A stretch of 64,000 bases of DNA from Flavobacterium petrolei. Lineage in GTDB: Bacteria; Bacteroidota; Bacteroidia; Flavobacteriales; Flavobacteriaceae. The notes below the pieces were generated by a model. That model worked only from the letters and a program-made list of their open reading frames with translations, made no database searches and was not told where the DNA came from. The translations under genes and the position numbers were made by a program. Every line of letters starts with the position of its first letter. Positions within the stretch are counted from its first letter, which is position 1. Positions 59,335 through 64,000 of this stretch are shown piece by piece. The stretch lies in contig NZ_QNVY02000001.1 in assembly GCF_003314435.2 (NCBI RefSeq), positions 1,240,001 through 1,304,000 on the forward strand, written 5' to 3'.

Positions 59335-59700
59335 ATGAATTTAGAAACGTACTACGAATATTGCTTGTCTAAAAAAGGAGTGACGGAACATTTCCCTTTT
59401 GATGAAGATACTTTAGTTTTTAAAGTAGGCGGAAAAATGTTTGCATTATCGTCTTTAAGTCAATGGGAGAAAGGGCAACCGTCAGTCAATTTAAAATGTG
59501 ATCCGGAGCGTGCCGAGGAATTACGAGCGGAATACGATGACATTCAGCCCGGTTTTCACATGAGTAAAACCCATTGGAATACAATTGCTGTAAATGAATC
59601 GGTTTCAGATAATTTAATTAGAGAGTTGATTGATCATTCCTATGAGTTGGTTTTCGGAAGTTTAACAAAGAAGATGCAATCAGAACTTTACAGTGGTTAA
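59335..59700 (+). CDS. MmcQ/YjbR family protein
   Basis: 121 residues. YYEYCLSKKGVTEHFPFDED, then KMFALSSLSQWE and PGFHMSKTHWNTIAV and the terminal DLIRELIDHSYELV-type helix are characteristic of the MmcQ/YjbR (double wing-like) fold, thought to bind DNA. The role is not known. It lies 9 bases downstream of the cyclase gene. Confidence 0.88.
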   Translation: MNLETYYEYCLSKKGVTEHFPFDEDTLVFKVGGKMFALSSLSQWEKGQPSVNLKCDPERAEELRAEYDDIQPGFHMSKTHWNTIAVNESVSDNLIRELIDHSYELVFGSLTKKMQSELYSG

Positions 59701-59816
59701 AAACCATTCGTCGCTTAAAATCAGTTGTTCGACTACAGTAAATGGCTATTTTATCGAAAATTAGGGTATATCATCTCTAATTTATTTATTTTTAAAAATT
59801 ACATTATATAAAACAG

Positions 59817-60230
59817 ATGAATAAATTACTAAATATTTTATTAATTGAAGATGATGCTATTGAAGTTATGAAATTCAATAGAGTTTTAAGTACCTTAGAT
59901 ATTAAGCATAAAATTCTAGAAGCAAATAATGGAGAAGAAGCAATTAAAATATTAAAAGAAAAAGAAACTGTTCCGGATATTATTGTGCTGGATTTAAATA
60001 TGCCAAAAATGAACGGAATTGAATTTTTAAGGATATTAAAAGCTGACGAATATTTAAAATACATCCCAGCCGTGATTTTAACTACATCAAACAATAGGAA
60101 AGATATATTAGAATGTTACAAAATTGGAATTGCGGGTTATCTATTAAAACCTCTTAAATACGATGACTACATCGATCGAATAAAACATCTAATAGAATAC
60201 TGGAGTAGAAATGAATTAATATCTCAGTAG
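59817..60230 (+). CDS. Single-domain response regulator
   Basis: 137 residues, only a receiver domain (CheY-like). The acidic pocket EDD is at residues 11-13, the phosphoacceptor is Asp59 in VLDLNMPKMNG, TTS is the switch Thr/Ser region and LLKPLKY holds the conserved Lys. There is no output domain, so it would act by protein contact or as an intermediate in a phosphorelay. It is the first gene of the operon with the H-NOX, histidine kinase and FIST genes; the H-NOX start is 2 bases after its stop. Confidence 0.92.
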   Translation: MNKLLNILLIEDDAIEVMKFNRVLSTLDIKHKILEANNGEEAIKILKEKETVPDIIVLDLNMPKMNGIEFLRILKADEYLKYIPAVILTTSNNRKDILECYKIGIAGYLLKPLKYDDYIDRIKHLIEYWSRNELISQ

Positions 60231-60232
60231 AT

Positions 60233-60775
60233 ATGTATGGAATTGTTAATAAGGCGATAGAAGAATTAGTCATAGCTAATTTTGGTGCGAATAAATGGGA
60301 AGCCATTAAATTACGCAGTGGTGTAGATGTTGATTATTTTATAAGCAGTGAGCCCTATGATGATGATTTGACTTTTAAGTTGGCTCAGGCAGTTTCTAAT
60401 GAAATGGGCATGACATTGAGTGCTGTTTTAATTGCGTTTGGAGAATGGTGGGTTGTAAAAACAACAAAAGATAAGTACGGTGGTTTAATGGAAGCAGGGG
60501 GAGATAATTTAAAAGAATTTTTAATAAACTTACCTCTTTTTCATAATAGAGTGATGCTGATTTATCCAAAACTGACTCCGCCAGAATTCAAAGTTACTGA
60601 AGTCACTGAAAACAGTATTCATTTGCATTATTTTTCAAAAAGAGAAGGGCTTCAAGATTTTGTAAGAGGGATAATCCAAGGACTGGGAATAATGTATCAT
60701 ACGCCGGTAACCATAAGTTTAATTCAAACTCGAGACGAGGGTAGTTCACATGAAATTTTTTATGTAAATTGGTAA
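60233..60775 (+). CDS. H-NOX (haem NO-binding) sensor protein
   Basis: 180 residues, a stand-alone H-NOX domain. MYGIVNKAIEELVIANFG opens like soluble guanylate cyclase beta subunits; the proximal haem ligand is His104 in PLFHNRVMLIYPKLTPPEF; the porphyrin-binding YxSxR motif is Tyr133, Ser135, Arg137 in LHYFSKREGLQDF. Counting from that Arg, the fifth residue is Asp142, where an oxygen-binding homologue has a distal Tyr, so NO rather than O2 binding is the likelier role. It would pass its state to the kinase encoded next, 9 bases downstream. Confidence 0.92.
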   Translation: MYGIVNKAIEELVIANFGANKWEAIKLRSGVDVDYFISSEPYDDDLTFKLAQAVSNEMGMTLSAVLIAFGEWWVVKTTKDKYGGLMEAGGDNLKEFLINLPLFHNRVMLIYPKLTPPEFKVTEVTENSIHLHYFSKREGLQDFVRGIIQGLGIMYHTPVTISLIQTRDEGSSHEIFYVNW

Positions 60776-60784
60776 AAAAAAAGA

Positions 60785-63469
60785 ATGAAAAACTTAGGAT
60801 TTCAATTTGATGAAAACAGCTTCAATAAGTTGTTTCCTTTTTATATTCTAATTGATTCTAATCTAAAAATAATAGGGTTGGGTAAAAGTTTATCTAAGAC
60901 TTTTCCATCAATCAAATTAAACGACAATTTTGCTTCAACTTTTGAAGTAAAAAGGCCTTATATTGAAAATTCCACCACTGACGGATTAAAAACAATTATT
61001 GATCAACTTGTCGTTTTAGGAACAACAGATGATTCTGTTGATTTAAGAGGTCAATTTCAAGAATATAAAGATTCTATTTTATTTGTAGGTTCTCCATGGT
61101 TTATTTCAATGAACCAAGTTATAGAAAAAAAACTAACATTTCACGATTTTGCTTTTCACGATCCTTTATTGGACCTTCTTCATGTGCTGAAAACGCAAGA
61201 AATAACTACTCAGGAACTTAAAGAGTTGTTGGATAGAATTAATAATCAAAAAAAAGATTTAAAAAGGGATCAGCAAGAGTTAAACAGGCTTTCTCTTGTG
61301 GCTAGTGCTAATGAGAATGGAGTTGTTTTTACTAGACCAGACGGTATTATTTTTTGGTGTAATGATGCTTTTTTAAAATTGACAGGCTTTTCTAAAGAAG
61401 AAATAATTGGAAAAACTCCTGTTGAGGTTGGCAAATGTGAGTTTACAAATAAAGAAGATTTAAATAAAATGATTGACCCATTTTTTAAAGGGGAAACATT
61501 TGACGTAGAATTAGTTCATGGTCGTAAAGACGGAAGCTATTTTTGGACTAAAACGAAAGGACAACCTATTCTGGATTCAGCAGGAAATGTTATTCAGTAT
61601 TTTGCAATGATTGAAGATGTAACTGAAAAAAAGAATGCTGATTTTAAATTAATTGAATCGGAAGACAGGCTTTCATTTCTAATTCTGAACCTGCAAACGG
61701 GTGTTATTCTAGAAGATGAAGACAGAAGAGTTTTATTGGTAAATAAAAAATTCTGCTCGATGTTTGATTTTGAAGAAGAGCCGGATCTTTTAATCGGGAT
61801 GGATTACTCTAATTCTGTAGAGGATTTAAAACGGTTTTTCAAAAATCCGGATTTATATGTAGCAAGATTAAATAGTATCCTCAAAGCTAAAGAGCCTGTT
61901 TATAATGAAGAATTAGAGCTCGTAGACGGTAGGTTTTTTGAGAGAAGCTATATTCCCATTTTTAGAGATGGTATCTATAAAGGAAATCTTAGGTCCTATG
62001 TGGATATTACCTTAAAAAAGAATCATCAAACATTATTGCAAAACGAAAAAGAGAAATACAGTAGCATCATTGCCAATATGAACTTAGGTTTGGTTGAGGT
62101 TGATCAAAACGATTGTATCACTTTAGTGAATCATAGTTTTAGTGAAATTAGTGGCTACAGTATGGAGGAATTAGTTGGGAAAAATGCTTCAGATCTATTT
62201 CTGACCAAAGAAAGTAAAGAGTTTGTTGGTACAAAAAATATATTACGGACTCAAAGGGTATCAGATTCATATGAAATACAAATAAAAAATAAAACGGGAG
62301 AGAACAGACATTGGCTAATCAGTGGCGCACCAAATTATGATATCAATGGAAAAATTGTTGGTTCCATAGGAATTCATCTGGATATAACTGAGCAAAAAGA
62401 GCAAGAAGAAAAAATTTATTTGCTCTCCTTAATTGCTGAAAAAAATATAAATGCAGTTGTGATTTCTGATGCACAGGGCAATACAGAATGGGTTAATTCC
62501 AGTTTTGAGAAAATGTCTGGCTACACTAAAGAGGAATTGGTAGGAATAAAACCAGGGAATCTGTTGCAGGGTAAAGAGACAAACCCTGAAACTATTCGGT
62601 ATTTAAAAGATCAAATTAGCAAAGGTCAACCCTTTAATTGTGAAATTGTAAATTACACAAAAACGGGGGAGAAATATTGGGTAAAAATACAAGGGCAAGC
62701 TTTATATAATAAAAAAGGTGAAATAGTCCGATACTTTGCTATTGAAGAAAATATATCTAACAAGAAATTATTAGAAAATCAAAGAGAAGAATTGGTTGCA
62801 AGATTAGCAAAAACAAATAAAGAACTCGAAGATTATGCCCAAATAGTTTCCCATGATTTAAAATCACCTTTGCGTAGTATTCATTCTCTAATTTCGTGGA
62901 TAAAAGAGGATAGTGATAAAGCATTTAGTGAGCAAACTTTAGGATATTTTTCAATGATTGAAAATAAAGTAGAAAAAATGGATCATTTAATCGAGGGGAT
63001 ATTGACCTATTCTAAAATTGATAAAGAAAATCTAACTTTAGAAAGTGTAAATACACATCAAATCATACAAAGCATCATTGATATAATTCACATTCCCAAA
63101 CATGTGACCATTGCTATAAAAAATACATTACCTATACTCATGGCAGATCGTTATAGAATTCAGCAATTATTCCAAAACATTATAGGAAATGCTGTAAATT
63201 ATATAGAACGGGATCCTGGTTATGTAGAAATAGCTTCAGAAGAATACGTTGATCATTATGTAATCTCTGTTAAAGATAATGGCGTAGGAATTGCAAAAGA
63301 ACATTATGAAAAAGTATTTAAGACTTTTCAATCATATACTAAAAGTGAGCATTCCACAGGACTTGGCTTGGCAATCGTAAAGAAAATTATTGAGGCCTAT
63401 AATGGTAAAATTTGGATCGAAAGTGAATTAGGAGAGGGGTCAACCTTTTTTGTAAAACTTAATAAATAA
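60785..63469 (+). CDS. H-NOXA/multi-PAS sensor histidine kinase
   Basis: 894 residues. Residues 1-170 resemble the H-NOX-associated domain and following coiled coil of soluble guanylate cyclase (LRGQFQEYKDSILFVGSPWF at 87-106, HDPLLDLLHVL at 125-135, ITTQELKELLDRINNQKKDL at 140-159). Four PAS domains follow at about 172-285, 292-415, 423-540 and 545-662. The kinase part has His690 in SHDLKSPLR, the N-box NIIGNAVNY, DNGVGIA and STGLGLAIVKK. There is no transmembrane helix, so it is cytoplasmic. Its neighbours are the H-NOX gene and the FIST gene, the latter starting 2 bases after its stop. Confidence 0.92.
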   Translation: MKNLGFQFDENSFNKLFPFYILIDSNLKIIGLGKSLSKTFPSIKLNDNFASTFEVKRPYIENSTTDGLKTIIDQLVVLGTTDDSVDLRGQFQEYKDSILFVGSPWFISMNQVIEKKLTFHDFAFHDPLLDLLHVLKTQEITTQELKELLDRINNQKKDLKRDQQELNRLSLVASANENGVVFTRPDGIIFWCNDAFLKLTGFSKEEIIGKTPVEVGKCEFTNKEDLNKMIDPFFKGETFDVELVHGRKDGSYFWTKTKGQPILDSAGNVIQYFAMIEDVTEKKNADFKLIESEDRLSFLILNLQTGVILEDEDRRVLLVNKKFCSMFDFEEEPDLLIGMDYSNSVEDLKRFFKNPDLYVARLNSILKAKEPVYNEELELVDGRFFERSYIPIFRDGIYKGNLRSYVDITLKKNHQTLLQNEKEKYSSIIANMNLGLVEVDQNDCITLVNHSFSEISGYSMEELVGKNASDLFLTKESKEFVGTKNILRTQRVSDSYEIQIKNKTGENRHWLISGAPNYDINGKIVGSIGIHLDITEQKEQEEKIYLLSLIAEKNINAVVISDAQGNTEWVNSSFEKMSGYTKEELVGIKPGNLLQGKETNPETIRYLKDQISKGQPFNCEIVNYTKTGEKYWVKIQGQALYNKKGEIVRYFAIEENISNKKLLENQREELVARLAKTNKELEDYAQIVSHDLKSPLRSIHSLISWIKEDSDKAFSEQTLGYFSMIENKVEKMDHLIEGILTYSKIDKENLTLESVNTHQIIQSIIDIIHIPKHVTIAIKNTLPILMADRYRIQQLFQNIIGNAVNYIERDPGYVEIASEEYVDHYVISVKDNGVGIAKEHYEKVFKTFQSYTKSEHSTGLGLAIVKKIIEAYNGKIWIESELGEGSTFFVKLNK

Positions 63470-63471
63470 CT

Positions 63472-64000
63472 ATGAAAATTATTCAGGCTTCAAAAGTGGA
63501 AAATCAAGGTTGGAACTATTTACAAAAAAAAGTAACATTAAAAAATCCGTTGGTTTTAGTGTTCGCCAATAGATTGCTTTTGGAGGATGATGCTGTAATA
63601 GAGAGTATCCGAAAAGAATTTCCCTATGAACATTTAGTTTTTGGATCAACAGCGGGGGAAATTGTTTCCTGCAACGTATTTGATAATTCTATTTCAGTGA
63701 CAGCAATAGAGTTTGAAAAAAGCTCTTTTGTAGTGAAACGGGAAAATATTTTAGACTACGGCAAAGATGCCCAAACACTAGGCAAAACGCTATATAATAA
63801 AATTCCTAAAGAGAACTTAAAACACTTATTTGTTTTGTCCGAGGGTAGTTTTGTAAATGGAAGCTCTTTAATAAAAGGTTTAGAAAATGATATTGATCTG
63901 GAAGTTTCTATAACTGGCGGAATGTGCGGCGATGATGCACGATTCGAAAAAACAGTTGCTTCGTACAAAGAAAATCCTAAAGAAGGAGAAGTGATTTTAA
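63472..64000 (+). CDS. FIST-domain protein (partial, runs off the window)
   Basis: 176 codons before the window ends. MKIIQASKVENQGWNYLQKK, then LVFANRLLLEDD, HLVFGSTAGEIVSCNVFDNS and ITGGMCGDDARFEKT fit the FIST N-terminal domain, where GSTAGEI and GGxxGDD are conserved. FIST proteins include NosP, a haem protein that senses NO in some bacteria. The gene starts 2 bases after the kinase stop, which places it in the same operon; the rest, with any FIST-C domain, is beyond the edge. Confidence 0.85.
   Translation, partial: MKIIQASKVENQGWNYLQKKVTLKNPLVLVFANRLLLEDDAVIESIRKEFPYEHLVFGSTAGEIVSCNVFDNSISVTAIEFEKSSFVVKRENILDYGKDAQTLGKTLYNKIPKENLKHLFVLSEGSFVNGSSLIKGLENDIDLEVSITGGMCGDDARFEKTVASYKENPKEGEVIL

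Overview
The window is a stretch of chromosome from a member of the Bacteroidota, most likely Flavobacterium or a close relative. The DNA is AT-rich. The -7 promoter element TAnnTTTG recurs upstream of genes, and clear Shine-Dalgarno sequences are scarce. Several gene forms are typical of this group: a MurF-alanine racemase fusion, a DnaE with a fused N-terminal proofreading exonuclease, PorT-like and TonB-dependent outer-membrane proteins, and a ribosomal protein S16 with a long Ala/Glu-rich tail. Most of the window is ordinary core genome, with small accessory patches between.

Layout. 0-8 kb: asparaginase ansA, tRNA-Ser, a PorT-like barrel, murF-alr, mscL and asd. 7.6-13 kb: a small His/Cys-rich membrane protein with a TonB receptor (probable metal uptake), then a secreted prolyl oligopeptidase followed by interspersed repeats. 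13.1-16.7 kb: a very AT-rich two-gene unit, a Nudix hydrolase overlapping a PLD nuclease-helicase-DUF3427 protein, probably acquired. 16.8-27.5 kb: a ribosome hibernation factor, a lone Bro-N/DinD-like gene, two paralogous L,D-transpeptidases, an AsmA-like protein and an M13 metallopeptidase. 27.7-38 kb: trmB, a LysE exporter, an alkyltransferase-like protein, an Fe-S cluster (mrp, NifU, ferredoxin) group, a metallophosphoesterase, DUF3050, gcdH, trmN6-like, rimM, rpsP, DUF6252 and an RRM protein. 38.2-43.2 kb: the leucine operon leuC-leuD-leuA-leuB on the minus strand. 43.8-51.3 kb: dnaE, an outer-membrane barrel, trxA and a DUF58 protein.

Two regions stand out. At 51.4-53.0 kb there are two intact tRNA-Asp genes, a chimeric pseudo-tRNA-Asp and a tandem array of three 0.37-0.39 kb units. 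Each unit has a terminator hairpin, a small GIY-YIG nuclease ORF and a tRNA-Asp-derived relic into which the ORF stop codon runs. One ORF is intact, one has a nonsense codon and one has a +1 frameshift. This looks like a tRNA-associated GIY-YIG element spreading by tandem duplication. At 59.8-64.0 kb there is a tightly packed operon: response regulator, stand-alone H-NOX gas sensor, multi-PAS histidine kinase and FIST-domain protein (cut by the window edge). The kinase N-terminus resembles the H-NOXA plus coiled-coil region of animal soluble guanylate cyclase. The operon would therefore hold two kinds of candidate NO receptor and a guanylate-cyclase-like adaptor feeding a phosphorelay.

Other features are an interspersed repeat family (copies near 12.9, 49.7 and 54.5 kb, and a distinct structured element at 31.2 kb), many intrinsic terminators and a few candidate leaderless promoters. 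All function calls come from reading the translated sequences without any database search.
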